Source: Alphaproteobacteria bacterium (lineage in GTDB: Bacteria; Pseudomonadota; Alphaproteobacteria; Caulobacterales; Caulobacteraceae). Taken from it: a stretch of DNA of 64,000 nt. Below are positions 20,408-29,383 of this stretch, piece by piece. The translations under genes and the position numbers were made by a program. The DNA lies in the NCBI GenBank assembly GCA_018820275.1, contig JAHJOO010000008.1:58975-122974 (forward strand). The letters run 5' to 3'. How positions within the stretch are numbered: the stretch's first letter is position 1; every line of letters begins with the position of its first letter. The notes below the pieces were generated by a model. The model was not told where the DNA came from, searched no databases, and worked only from the letters and a program-made list of their open reading frames with translations.

Positions 20408-21796
20408 ATGAATCAAGCCTCCTACTTCTTCTGCGGCATCGGCGGGTCCGGCATGCTGCCGCTGGCGCTGATCGTCGCCGCCTCGGGCGCGCGGGTCGAG
20501 GGCTCCGACCGCTCCCGCGACCAGGGCCGTACGCCGGACAAGTTCGCCTGGCTTGAGGGCAAGGGCTTTACCCTGCAACCGCAGGACGGTTCCGGCGTCA
20601 CCTCGCCCGACCAGATCGTCGTGGCCTCTGGCGCCATCGAGGACACCGTGCCCGACGTCGCCGCCGCCCGCCGCGTCGGCGCGACGCTCCTGACCCGACC
20701 CGAACTGCTGTCGCGCCTGTTCAACGCGGCGCGGACCTCGGTCGGCGTGGCCGGCACCTCGGGCAAGTCGACCGTCACCGGCATGATCGCCCGCATCCTC
20801 GCCGATGCCGGGCGCGACCCCACGGTCATGAACGGCGCGGTGATGAAGGACGGTGCCGACCCGTCCAATCCCTTCGCCAGCGCCCGCGTCGGGGCCCCCG
20901 ACCTGTTCGTCGCCGAGGTGGACGAGAGCGACGGCTCCATCGCCCGCTACGACGCCACCGTCGCCGTGGTGAACAACGTCGCCCTGGACCACAAGTCGCT
21001 GGAGGAGCTGCACGACCTGTTCGGCGGCTTCGCCCGGCGCGCGGGCCGGCTGGTGGTCAATCTCGACAACCCCGGCACCGCCGGACTGGCGCGCGAGTTT
21101 CCCGACGCGATCACCTTCTCCCTGACCGACCCCGCCGCCGCCCTGTTCGCCGACGCCCTGACGCCGCGGCCCGACGGCATCGCCTTCCGCCTGACCCCGC
21201 GCGGCAAAGTCCCCGTCGACGTCACGCTGAAGACGCCGGGCGCCCACAACGTCGCCAACGCCCTGGCCGCCATCGGGGCCGCCACCGCGCTGGACGTCGA
21301 CCCCGCCGAGGCGGCCGAAGCCCTGTCGCGCTTCTCGGGCATCCGGCGTCGTCTGGAGATCGTCGGCACGGCCGGCGGCGTCACCGTCATCGACGACTTC
21401 GCCCACAACCCCGACAAGATCGCCGCCACGCTGAAGACCCTGCGCGACTTCCCCGGCCGCCTGCTGGTCTTCTTCCAGCCCCACGGCCACGGCCCGCTGA
21501 AGCTGATGGGCGCCGAACTGGCCGACGCCTTCGATCAGGGCCTCGCCCCCGACGACGTCGTCATGATGCCGCAGCCCGTCTACTACGGCGGAACCACGGA
21601 CCGCTCCGTCGGTTCGGAGGTCGTGATCGGACCCCTCTCCTCTTCCGGCCGCACGGCCGAGGTCGTCGCCTCGCGCGAGGCCGCCGCCGACCGGCTGCTG
21701 GGTCTCGCCCGGCCCGGCGACCGCATCGTCGTCATGGGCGCGCGCGACGACACCCTGACGGAGTTCGCCGAAAGCCTGCTGGCCCGCCTCGCCTGA
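20408..21796 (+). CDS. Mur ligase family protein (MurC/Mpl-like)
   Basis: The 462-residue protein has the three-part Mur ligase form: an N-terminal Rossmann part ([15 protein letters not shown]), the ATP-binding P-loop VAGTSGKST at 114-122, and a C-terminal domain with [16 protein letters not shown]. Mpl joins murein tripeptide to UDP-MurNAc; MurC adds alanine. The length matches Mpl (457 in E. coli), and its divergent neighbour makes the tripeptide, so a recycling ligase is the best guess. The P-loop has SGKST where MurC and Mpl usually have HGKTT, so it is a distinct subgroup and the substrate is inferred. Confidence 0.8.
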   Translation: MNQASYFFCGIGGSGMLPLALIVAASGARVEGSDRSRDQGRTPDKFAWLEGKGFTLQPQDGSGVTSPDQIVVASGAIEDTVPDVAAARRVGATLLTRPELLSRLFNAARTSVGVAGTSGKSTVTGMIARILADAGRDPTVMNGAVMKDGADPSNPFASARVGAPDLFVAEVDESDGSIARYDATVAVVNNVALDHKSLEELHDLFGGFARRAGRLVVNLDNPGTAGLAREFPDAITFSLTDPAAALFADALTPRPDGIAFRLTPRGKVPVDVTLKTPGAHNVANALAAIGAATALDVDPAEAAEALSRFSGIRRRLEIVGTAGGVTVIDDFAHNPDKIAATLKTLRDFPGRLLVFFQPHGHGPLKLMGAELADAFDQGLAPDDVVMMPQPVYYGGTTDRSVGSEVVIGPLSSSGRTAEVVASREAAADRLLGLARPGDRIVVMGARDDTLTEFAESLLARLA

Positions 21797-23796
21797 TGTT
21801 TCAGGATCCGCCGGTCACCGTCGTCGACGAGGTCGTGGTCACCGCGCCGCGCCTGCCCGCCGCCGCCGGCGACGCCGCCTTCTCGGTCACGCGCATCGGC
21901 CCCGAGACGCTGGACGGCGAGGCCCGGCTGGACGAGGCGCTGGGGACGGTTCCCGCGGTCGGCCTGTTCCGCCGCACCACCAGCCTGACCGCCAATCCGA
22001 CGACCCAGGGCCTGTCGCTGCGCGCCGTGGCGCCCAGCGGCGCGGGCCGCGCCCTGGTCACCCTGGACGGCGTGCCCCTGAACGACCCCTTCGGGGGCTG
22101 GGTCATCTGGAGCCGTCAGCCGGTCGAGGGCCTGTCGGGCCTCGACGTCGTCCGCACCGGCGGCACGGGCCCCTACGGCGCCGGCGCCCTGACCGGGACG
22201 GTCATCCTGCGCGAGCGCGACGACGGCGGGGCCGCGACCGCCGCCATCGGACAGCGCGGCTCGGCCCGGCTCGCGGCCTCGGGCACGGGCGACCTCGGCC
22301 GGCTGCGCTGGGTCGCCACCGCCGGCCACGAGCGCACCGAGGGCCACGTGCCCGTCCGCGCCCCGGACCGCGGTGCCGCCGACCGCCCGCTGGACCTCGA
22401 CGCCCTCTCCGGCTCCCTGCGTCTCGACCTGCCCGCCGGCCCGGTCCTCATCTCCGCCCGGGCGTCGGCCTTTCGCGAGGACCGCGGCTCGGGCCTCGAG
22501 GGCGCGCGGGCCCGGGCCGAGGGCACGCTGCTGTCCCTCACCGCCGCCCGCGCCCCGGCGGCCGACGTCGCCGGCTGGCGCATCCAGCTGTGGCGCGGCA
22601 CGTCGGACCTGCAGAACGCGTCGGCGGCCGTCGCCCCCGACCGGTCCTCGACCACCCCCGCCGCCGAGCAGTTCGCCACCCCGGCCGAGGCCTGGGGCCT
22701 GAACGCCGCCTGGCGCGTGCGGCGCGGCGGGCTGGAGGGCGAGCTGGGCCTCGACGCCCGGCTGGCCGAAGGCGAGACCAACGAGCGGTTCCGCTTCATG
22801 GCCGGCCAGTTCACCCGCAGGCGCGAGGCGGGCGGGGAGACCTCGGTCGTCGGCGCCTATGCGGAGGGATCGTGGACCACGGGCCCGTGGCTGGTTGCCG
22901 GCGGCCTGCGCCTCGACCGCTGGGAGGCGACCGGCGGCTTCCGGCGCGAGGCCGACGCCCAGACCGGCGCGTCCACGCTGGACAGCCCCTCGCCCGACCG
23001 TTCCGGCGATGTGGTCTCGGCCCGCCTCGGCGTGCGGCGGGCCATCACGCCGGACTGGTCCGTCCGCGCCGCCGCCTACACCGCCTTCCGCCCCGCCACG
23101 CTGAACGAGCTGCACCGGCCCTTCCGCGTCGGCAACGACATCACCGAGGCCAATGCCGCGCTGGCGCCCGAGCGCCTGTCCGGTGGCGAGATCGGCCTGG
23201 CGCGCGAGACCGACCGGCTGGACCTGCGCGCCACCGCCTTCGCCGTCCGCGTCGAGGACGCCATCGTCAACGTCACGATCGGCGCCGGGCCCGGCACCTT
23301 CCCCGTGGCCGGCTTCGTCCCCGCCGGAGGGGTGCTGCGCCAGCGCCGCAACGCGGGCGTCATCGACGCCATGGGGCTGGAGCTCGACGCCGCCTGGCGC
23401 CCGACGGACGGCCTGACCCTGCGCGCGGCCCTGTCGGCCACCGACGCCCGTCTGGACGGCGGCGCCCAGGCCCCGCAGCTGACCGGGCTCCGGCCCGCCC
23501 AGGCCCCGATCTGGTCCGCCACCGCCGGCGCCGACTGGACCTTCGCGCCGGACTGGACCCTGTCGGCCGACACCCGCTGGGAGAGCCGCCGCTTCGACGA
23601 CGACCTCAACAGCCGCGTGCTCGATTCCGCCCTGACGCTCGACGCCCGGGTGGAACGGGCCTTCGGCCCGGCCACGGTCTGGATCGAGGCCCTGAACCTG
23701 ACCGACGCCGACGTCGAGACGGCCGAGACCGGGACCGGCGTCGCGTCCCGGGCCCCGCCCCGCACCCTGTGGATCGGCGTCTCCCGTCGCTGGTGA
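21796..23796 (+). CDS. TonB-dependent receptor lacking a recognisable signal peptide
   Basis: The 666-residue protein has the TonB box (VDEVVVTAP, residues 10-18), a plug domain (GLSLRAVAPSG, GGTGPYGAGALTGTVILRE) and a beta-barrel ending in an aromatic residue (WIGVSRRW). Such receptors import metal chelates, vitamins or sugars. The start ATG overlaps the Mur ligase stop (TGATG) and gives [10 protein letters not shown] with no signal peptide. Reading further upstream in the same frame yields Pro/Arg-rich residues, also not a signal. Either export is lost, the real start is missed, or a sequencing error hides it. ApbE follows 50 bases downstream. Confidence 0.85.
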   Translation: MFQDPPVTVVDEVVVTAPRLPAAAGDAAFSVTRIGPETLDGEARLDEALGTVPAVGLFRRTTSLTANPTTQGLSLRAVAPSGAGRALVTLDGVPLNDPFGGWVIWSRQPVEGLSGLDVVRTGGTGPYGAGALTGTVILRERDDGGAATAAIGQRGSARLAASGTGDLGRLRWVATAGHERTEGHVPVRAPDRGAADRPLDLDALSGSLRLDLPAGPVLISARASAFREDRGSGLEGARARAEGTLLSLTAARAPAADVAGWRIQLWRGTSDLQNASAAVAPDRSSTTPAAEQFATPAEAWGLNAAWRVRRGGLEGELGLDARLAEGETNERFRFMAGQFTRRREAGGETSVVGAYAEGSWTTGPWLVAGGLRLDRWEATGGFRREADAQTGASTLDSPSPDRSGDVVSARLGVRRAITPDWSVRAAAYTAFRPATLNELHRPFRVGNDITEANAALAPERLSGGEIGLARETDRLDLRATAFAVRVEDAIVNVTIGAGPGTFPVAGFVPAGGVLRQRRNAGVIDAMGLELDAAWRPTDGLTLRAALSATDARLDGGAQAPQLTGLRPAQAPIWSATAGADWTFAPDWTLSADTRWESRRFDDDLNSRVLDSALTLDARVERAFGPATVWIEALNLTDADVETAETGTGVASRAPPRTLWIGVSRRW

Positions 23797-23810
23797 GCGC
23801 CGACGTCCCT

Positions 23811-23830
23811 CCCCTGCCGGACGGGGAGAG
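23811..23830. repeat. Short hairpin between the TonB receptor and apbE
   Basis: CTCCCC and GGGGAG pair around an 8-base loop just after the receptor stop. The sequence resembles half of the larger palindromic element after apbE (24904-25046), so it may be a decayed copy. No T-run follows, so it is a weak terminator at best. Confidence 0.35.
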
Positions 23831-23846
23831 GCTAAAGCACCGTCCC

Positions 23847-24893
23847 ATGACTGACGCCTTCGCCCCGACCCCCGACGCCGCCCCCGAGGCCGAGCCGCCG
23901 CGCGTCCTGATCCCGCGCGTCGCGACCGCGCCCGCGCCGCCGCCGGACGGTCCGATGTACGACCTCGCCGACCCGGCCTTCGGCGCGGCCTGGCGCGCGC
24001 AGGTGATCGTGCCCCCCGGTGTGGCCCCGCCGGATCTGCTCGAGGCGTGCCGGGATGAACTGGCCCGGATGGAGGCGGTCTTCAGCCGCTGGTCGCCCGC
24101 GAGCGAGATCTGCCGCTTCAACGCCGCGCCGGCGGGGGCATGGGAGCTCTCAGAGAGCCTGTGGGACGCCCTGACCGCCGCGCTGGATCTGGGCGACGAC
24201 ACCGCCGGCGCCTTCGATCCCACGATCGGCGCCCTGATCGACCTGTGGGGCTTCGGCCCCGGCGGCCGCCGCCCCATCCTGACGCCGACGCCGTCCGACG
24301 CCGAGATCGCCGCGGCGGTCGAGGTCTCGGGCTGGACGAAGCTGCGCCTCAACCGCGACGCCCGCGCCGCCGTCCAGCCGGGCGGCCTGAAACTGGACCT
24401 GTCGGGGCTGGCCAAGGGACTGGCGCTGGAGCGGATGTCGCGGCGCCTGACGGGCCTGGGCGCCACATCGCACGTGATCGACTTCGACGGCGACGTGAAG
24501 GCGCGCGGCGTCCGTCCGGACGGCCGTCCATGGTCCGTCGCCCTGCCGCCCTTCCCCGGCCCGGCGACCCGCCCGCTGGTGGTCGCCTGTCACGACCTCG
24601 CGGTCTCGACCTCCACCGTCTTCCGCAAGGGCTTCCGCCACGGGGCGCGCGTCATCTCCCACCTGATCGACGGCCGGTCGGGCCGCGCCATCGACGTCGA
24701 CACCGTCGGCGTCACCGTGATCCACCCCAACGCCACCCGCGCCGACGCCCTCTCGACCGCCCTCATGGTCATGGGCCGCTACGAAGGCTTCGAATGGGCC
24801 GAGGCCATGGAGGTCGCCGCCGTCTTCACCAACGACGACCCCCGCGGCCGCACCGTCAAGCTGACGACCGCGGCGGAAGAGATGGCGGGGTAG
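23847..24893 (+). CDS. apbE: FAD:protein FMN transferase (ApbE family)
   Basis: ApbE-type enzymes attach FMN covalently to a Thr or Ser of exported redox proteins. The 348-residue protein has AFDPTIGALIDLWGFGP, LDLSGLAKGLALERM, the flavin-site loop VIDFDGDVKARG, ISHLIDGRSGRAI and DALSTALMVMG, in the family order. The loop usually written GG(D/E) is DGD here. The N-terminus is Pro-rich and I see no clear lipoprotein signal. Neighbouring the TonB receptor suggests a metal-uptake or flavoprotein link, as in other receptor-ApbE loci; no flavinylation target is visible nearby. Confidence 0.9.
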   Translation: MTDAFAPTPDAAPEAEPPRVLIPRVATAPAPPPDGPMYDLADPAFGAAWRAQVIVPPGVAPPDLLEACRDELARMEAVFSRWSPASEICRFNAAPAGAWELSESLWDALTAALDLGDDTAGAFDPTIGALIDLWGFGPGGRRPILTPTPSDAEIAAAVEVSGWTKLRLNRDARAAVQPGGLKLDLSGLAKGLALERMSRRLTGLGATSHVIDFDGDVKARGVRPDGRPWSVALPPFPGPATRPLVVACHDLAVSTSTVFRKGFRHGARVISHLIDGRSGRAIDVDTVGVTVIHPNATRADALSTALMVMGRYEGFEWAEAMEVAAVFTNDDPRGRTVKLTTAAEEMAG

Positions 24894-24903
24894 CCATAGC
24901 TTC

Positions 24904-25046
24904 TCCCTCCCCGACAGGGGAGGGTGGCTGAGCCGAAGGCGAAGCCGGGTGGGAGGGACGCGGCGCGCCACGCTCATTCCCGGGGTCGATCGCCTCGCCC
25001 TTCCCACCCGATCGCGTCGCGATCACCCTCCCCTGTCGGGGAGGGA
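24904..25046. repeat. Intergenic palindromic repeat between convergent genes
   Basis: Two 23-base arms, at 24904-24926 and 25024-25046, are perfect inverted copies (TCCCTCCCCGACAGGGGAGG and its complement). Each arm is itself a hairpin. Inside them GGGTGGGA and TCCCACCC form a second inverted pair. This fills almost all the space between apbE and the M1 peptidase and looks like a dispersed bacterial intergenic palindrome. It could act as a two-way terminator. Confidence 0.85.
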
Positions 25047-25057
25047 AACGCCTGAGC

Positions 25058-27064
25058 CTACTGCGGCCGTCCCACCACCGCGTCCACGCTGCCCGTGGTG
25101 ATCGGGTGGTACAGCGGGCGGGCCTTGGCGTAGATTCGCGTCGCCAGCGCCCGGCCCCAGTCGCCCTCGCCCCACATCGTCTGGAACAGGGGCAGCACGA
25201 ACTTGCGACGTCCCATCCCCAGCAGGAAGGCTTCCGCGCTCGGCTCGGCCTTCACGAAGCGGTGTGTCAGGGCGATCTGCAGCCACGCGAAGCGGACTTC
25301 GGCATTGCCCTCATTGGACAGGCCCAGGGCGGCGTCCAGCGCCGTCAGTTCCGACACGTCCAGCCAGTCCTGACCCGCCTGCCAGCCGTCCGGCCGCCAC
25401 GCCAGGAAGCGCTGGCGCTGCTGGGTGTTCCAGTCGGCCCACGGCACGGACCGCGGATCGCCGCCGTCGACGAACACGGCCTGCGCCGCCGCATCGACCG
25501 GCACGAAGGCGTCCGACGTCGGCGCAATCGCGTTGGACGGCAGGCCCGGCTCATAGATCCAGGCGTCCATCATCAGCTGGGCCTCCAGCGCCTGGTCGCC
25601 CTTGATCAGGTGCGTCCGGATGTCCTCCAGGAACATCTCCGTCGTCATCGGCACGAAGGCGTTGCGCTCGAAATAGCCCTTCAGCCAGGCGTCGAACCGC
25701 TCGCGCCCGACCACCCGCTCGATGGTGCGCAGGAAGAAGGCGCCCTTCTCATAGGCGACGTCGGTCAGCCCCTCGTCCGGGTCGCGCCCCTCCAGGTCCA
25801 GCTTCAGCCGCGTGTCGGCGGGCGGCAGGTCGGCGATCGTCGCCTCCAGGCTCTGCCAGCCCAGCACCTGCTCCATCATGGCCCGGTCGCGGCCGTAGAC
25901 GGCCTCCATGATCCGGTTCTCGAAATAGACGGTGAAGCCCTCGTTCAGCCAGAAGTCGTCCCAGGTGGCGTTGGTCACCAGATTGCCCGACCAGCTGTGC
26001 GCCAGCTCGTGCGCCACCAGCGCCACCAGCGACCGGTCGCCGGCGATGATGGTCGGCGTGGCGAAGGTCATCCGCGGGTTCTCCATCCCCCCGAACGGGA
26101 AGGACGGCGGCAGGACCAGAATGTCGTAGCGGCCCCAGCGATAGGGGCCGTACAGGGCCTCGGCCACGTCCACCATCTCGGCGGTGGGGACCAGTTCCTC
26201 GCGCGCGGCCGCCAGCTTCGACGGCTCGGTCCAGACGCCGGTCCGTTCGTCGATGTCGGCGAAGGCCACGTCGCCGACGCCCAGCGCGATCAGATACGGC
26301 GGCACCGGATTGTCCATGCGGAAGCGGAAGGCGCGGCGTCCGTCGCCCGCCGGCTCGCCCTCCGGCGTCAGGCTCTCGGCGCTCATCACGGCGCTCAGGC
26401 CCTCCGGCACGACCAGCCGCACCGAATAGGTCTGGCGGATGCCGGGGCTGTCCTGGGTCGGCACCCAGGTGCGCGTCAGGATCGCCTGCCCCTGGCTGAA
26501 CAGATAGGGCTTCTCGCCGCCCGCCGTCTGGGCCGGGGTCAGCCACTGCAGGGCCGCCGCCCCGGGCCGGGTGGCGTAGTCGATCACCACCTTGCGCGTC
26601 TCGCCCTCGCCCAGCGCCGGCAGGGTGATGGTCAGCGGGCTGCCCATGAACTCGCGCGCCGCGCCGATGGTGAAGGGCAGGGCCGTCCCGTCCGCGCCGC
26701 GCACCGCCTTCACGTCCAGATCGCGCACGTCGAGGACCAGCTCGGTCGCGCCGGCCCGCCCCTGCACGTCCAGCGTCGCCGTGCCCGACAGCGACTTCGC
26801 CGCGAAGTCCGCGCTCAGGTCCAGGTCGACGTGGGTCACCCGCGCGATCTCGGGCCGGGCCCAGGAGTGCACGTCGCGCACCCACTGGATCGGCCGCACG
26901 GCCCGCGGCGGCGCGGCGGGATCCGCCTCCCGCGCCGGCGGGATCGACAGGTCCGGCGTCCGGCCCGCGCCCGGCGTCGCGTCCGGCATCAGGGCCGACA
27001 GCTGGGCGCAGCCGGACAGGGCGACGGCGCAGGCACCGGCGAACAGCAGGGATCGGACGGACAT
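25058..27064 (-). CDS. M1 family aminopeptidase, lipoprotein (leukotriene A4 hydrolase-like)
   Basis: The 668-residue protein begins with a lipoprotein signal ending LSGC (Cys19). The M1 signatures are intact: substrate motif GGMEN at 325-329, zinc site HELAHSW at 352-358 and the third ligand in WLNEG (Glu375). The run around these (LVTNATWDDFWLNEGFTVY) is very close to leukotriene A4 hydrolase-type aminopeptidases, and the C-terminal helical domain is present. It should trim N-terminal residues from peptides in the periplasm. The start ATG at 27064 gives the signal directly. Confidence 0.93.
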   Translation of the reverse strand: MSVRSLLFAGACAVALSGCAQLSALMPDATPGAGRTPDLSIPPAREADPAAPPRAVRPIQWVRDVHSWARPEIARVTHVDLDLSADFAAKSLSGTATLDVQGRAGATELVLDVRDLDVKAVRGADGTALPFTIGAAREFMGSPLTITLPALGEGETRKVVIDYATRPGAAALQWLTPAQTAGGEKPYLFSQGQAILTRTWVPTQDSPGIRQTYSVRLVVPEGLSAVMSAESLTPEGEPAGDGRRAFRFRMDNPVPPYLIALGVGDVAFADIDERTGVWTEPSKLAAAREELVPTAEMVDVAEALYGPYRWGRYDILVLPPSFPFGGMENPRMTFATPTIIAGDRSLVALVAHELAHSWSGNLVTNATWDDFWLNEGFTVYFENRIMEAVYGRDRAMMEQVLGWQSLEATIADLPPADTRLKLDLEGRDPDEGLTDVAYEKGAFFLRTIERVVGRERFDAWLKGYFERNAFVPMTTEMFLEDIRTHLIKGDQALEAQLMMDAWIYEPGLPSNAIAPTSDAFVPVDAAAQAVFVDGGDPRSVPWADWNTQQRQRFLAWRPDGWQAGQDWLDVSELTALDAALGLSNEGNAEVRFAWLQIALTHRFVKAEPSAEAFLLGMGRRKFVLPLFQTMWGEGDWGRALATRIYAKARPLYHPITTGSVDAVVGRPQ

Positions 27065-27119
27065 GGGCGAAACTCCGGACGCAGGGGGTGGGGGATCAAC
27101 CCCTTCCGGCGCCCGCAGG

Positions 27120-28379
27120 TCAAGCCTCGGCCATCCGGGTCGAGGCGTGTTGCGCCTGGAACAGCCGGCCCCGCTCGGCCCAGAAGACGCAGGCCAAGGC
27201 GACCGCCCCGCACGTCGCGACGCCCAGGATCATCGGCGTCGCCGTGCCCGCGAACTGCTGGCCGATCAGGAAGCCGGCGATCGAGCCGAAGGTGGTCGAG
27301 ATGAAGCCTTGGGCCGAGCTGGCCGTGCCGGCGATGTGGCCCATCCGCTCCATGGCCATGGCCCCGAAATTCCCGGCCACGAAGCCGAAGCAGAACATCG
27401 TCAGCCCCTGCATCACGCCGAACACCCAGAGGGTCTCGTGCCCGGTGATCGACACCGCCGCGTGCAGCGCCGCCACCGTCGTGAAGCCGATCAGCGCCCA
27501 GTGCGACAGCATGCGGCTGCCGAAGCGCTCGACGAAGGTGGCGTTCAGCAGGCTGGCCGCGGCGATGCCCGAGGCGATGGCCGCGAACACCAGCGGGAAG
27601 GCCGCCTCGGCGTCGAACACCTGGGCGAAGATCTGCTGCGACGAGTTCAGGAAGCCGAACAGGGCCCCCGTGATCGCCGTCATGGCCAGGGTGTAGCCGA
27701 CCGACTGGCGCTCGGTCAGCGCCTCGCGGAAGGCCCCGGCGATGCGCCCGACCCGGATCGGCAGCCGGTCCGCCGGCTTCAGCGTCTCCGGCAGGCGGAT
27801 CGCCGCCCACAGCATCACCGCCGACCCGGCCAGCGCCAGCACGCCGAAGATCCACGGCCACGGCGCCACCACCAGAATGGCCGCCCCCAGGCTCGGCGCG
27901 ACGATCGGCACGCCGAGGAAGACGAGGAAGCTCAGGCTCATCACCCGCGCCATCGTCCGCCCCTCATAGCGGTCGCGCACGATCGACACGGCCAGCACCC
28001 GCAGCGACGCCGCCCCCAGTCCGCAGCCCAGCCGCGCCAGGATCAGCATCTCGAACGTCTGGGCAAAGGCCGCCATGGCCGCGAACAGCACGTACAGCCC
28101 CACCCCCAGCATCAGCACCGGCTTGCGCCCGTACCGGTCCGCCAGCGGCCCGTAGATGATCTGCGCCACGCCGAAGCCCAGCAGATAGGCCGTGACGATC
28201 CACTGCCGGTCGTTCTCGCGCGCCACGCCCAGGGCGTCGCCGATGGCCGGCAGGGCCGGCAGCATGGCGTCGATCGCCAGCGCGTTCAGCGCCATCAGAC
28301 AGGCCACCAGCGCCACGAACTCGGGAAAGCCCGGCCCCCGCGCGGCGGGAGGGGCGGCGGCGGGGGCGGCGAGGGTCAT
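27120..28379 (-). CDS. Major facilitator superfamily transporter, Bcr/CflA type
   Basis: The 419-residue protein has 12 predicted membrane segments and the DHA1 loop motif GPLADRYGRKPVL between segments 2 and 3. The first segment region (MALNALAIDAMLPALPAIG) is the hallmark of Bcr/CflA drug-proton antiporters, whose members export bicyclomycin, chloramphenicol or other compounds. The actual substrate is unknown. The stop lies 55 bases upstream of the M1 peptidase start on the same strand; the next gene upstream is divergent. Confidence 0.9.
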   Translation of the reverse strand: MTLAAPAAAPPAARGPGFPEFVALVACLMALNALAIDAMLPALPAIGDALGVARENDRQWIVTAYLLGFGVAQIIYGPLADRYGRKPVLMLGVGLYVLFAAMAAFAQTFEMLILARLGCGLGAASLRVLAVSIVRDRYEGRTMARVMSLSFLVFLGVPIVAPSLGAAILVVAPWPWIFGVLALAGSAVMLWAAIRLPETLKPADRLPIRVGRIAGAFREALTERQSVGYTLAMTAITGALFGFLNSSQQIFAQVFDAEAAFPLVFAAIASGIAAASLLNATFVERFGSRMLSHWALIGFTTVAALHAAVSITGHETLWVFGVMQGLTMFCFGFVAGNFGAMAMERMGHIAGTASSAQGFISTTFGSIAGFLIGQQFAGTATPMILGVATCGAVALACVFWAERGRLFQAQHASTRMAEA

Positions 28380-28495
28380 GCGGCCCAGATGCGACCGCCT
28401 GTCGCGGTCCGCAACCTTCGCACCTGCAAAAAAGCCCGTCCGAAACCCGACGTGACCCGCTTGCCCCCGCGGCCGCGCCCGGCCACCCTCCGGCC

Positions 28496-29374
28496 ATGAC
28501 CGCCCCCGGCCCCCCCGGCGTCCCGCCCGAGTCGCTCTGGCGCGGCAAGCCCGTCCCCCCGGCCGACGCCTGGCCCGGCGCCCGCGTCTTCGACCGCTCG
28601 CCCCTGTGCCGCCAGGCCGATTTCGAGACCCCGTGGTTCGCCTGGTGGGCCGAAAGCCTCGGCGAGGGCCTGCGCTATCACCGCAAGCTGTGGGAGTTCG
28701 TCTTCATCGCCCAGGCCCTGCACGAGCGCGGCGTCCTGCGCATGGGCGCCCGCGGCCTCGGCTTCGGCGTCGGCCAGGAGCCCCTGCCCGCCTGTTTCGC
28801 CGCCCGCGGCTGCCGCGTCACCGCCACCGACCTCGACGTCGCGGCCGCCGCCGACACCGGCTGGATCGAGACGGCCCAGCACGCCGCCGGCGTCGCGCCG
28901 CTGCAGCGCCCCGACCTGTGCCCGCCCGACGTCCTGACCGCGCGCGTCGACTTCCGCCCCGCCGACATGACCGCCATCCCCGCCGACCTCACCGGCTTCG
29001 ACTTCTGCTGGTCGGCCTGCGCGCTGGAGCATCTCGGCTCCATCGCCGCCGGGCTGGACTTCATCGAGGCCTCGCTGGAGACGCTGCGCCCCGGCGGCGT
29101 CGCCGTCCACACCACCGAGTTCAACCTCGTGTCCGACGCGGCCACGGTCGACTTCCAGGGCACGGTCCTGTTCCGCGACCGCGACCTGCGCGCCCTGGCC
29201 GAGCGGCTGACGGCCCGCGGCCACCGCGTCGCCCCGCTGGACCTGACCCCCGGCGACGCCCCGCTGGACCGCTACCTCGACCTGCCCCCCTACCGCGCCG
29301 AGCCGCACCTGAAGCTGGCGCTGGAGGGGTTCGAGACCACCTCGGTCGGGTTCATCGTCACGCGCGGGGCCTGA
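28496..29374 (+). CDS. SAM-dependent methyltransferase-like protein
   Basis: The 292-residue protein has a methyltransferase fold with motif I GLGFGVGQEPLPA, acidic motif II VTATDLD, and FDFCWSACALEHLGSI. The C-terminal half continues with LRPGGVAVHTTEFNL. It resembles class I methyltransferases found near glycosylation genes, but none is adjacent here. The substrate is unknown. No good ribosome site precedes the ATG; its N-terminal Pro-rich stretch could mean the true start is somewhat later. Confidence 0.75.
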   Translation: MTAPGPPGVPPESLWRGKPVPPADAWPGARVFDRSPLCRQADFETPWFAWWAESLGEGLRYHRKLWEFVFIAQALHERGVLRMGARGLGFGVGQEPLPACFAARGCRVTATDLDVAAAADTGWIETAQHAAGVAPLQRPDLCPPDVLTARVDFRPADMTAIPADLTGFDFCWSACALEHLGSIAAGLDFIEASLETLRPGGVAVHTTEFNLVSDAATVDFQGTVLFRDRDLRALAERLTARGHRVAPLDLTPGDAPLDRYLDLPPYRAEPHLKLALEGFETTSVGFIVTRGA

Positions 29375-29383
29375 CCGGGCACC

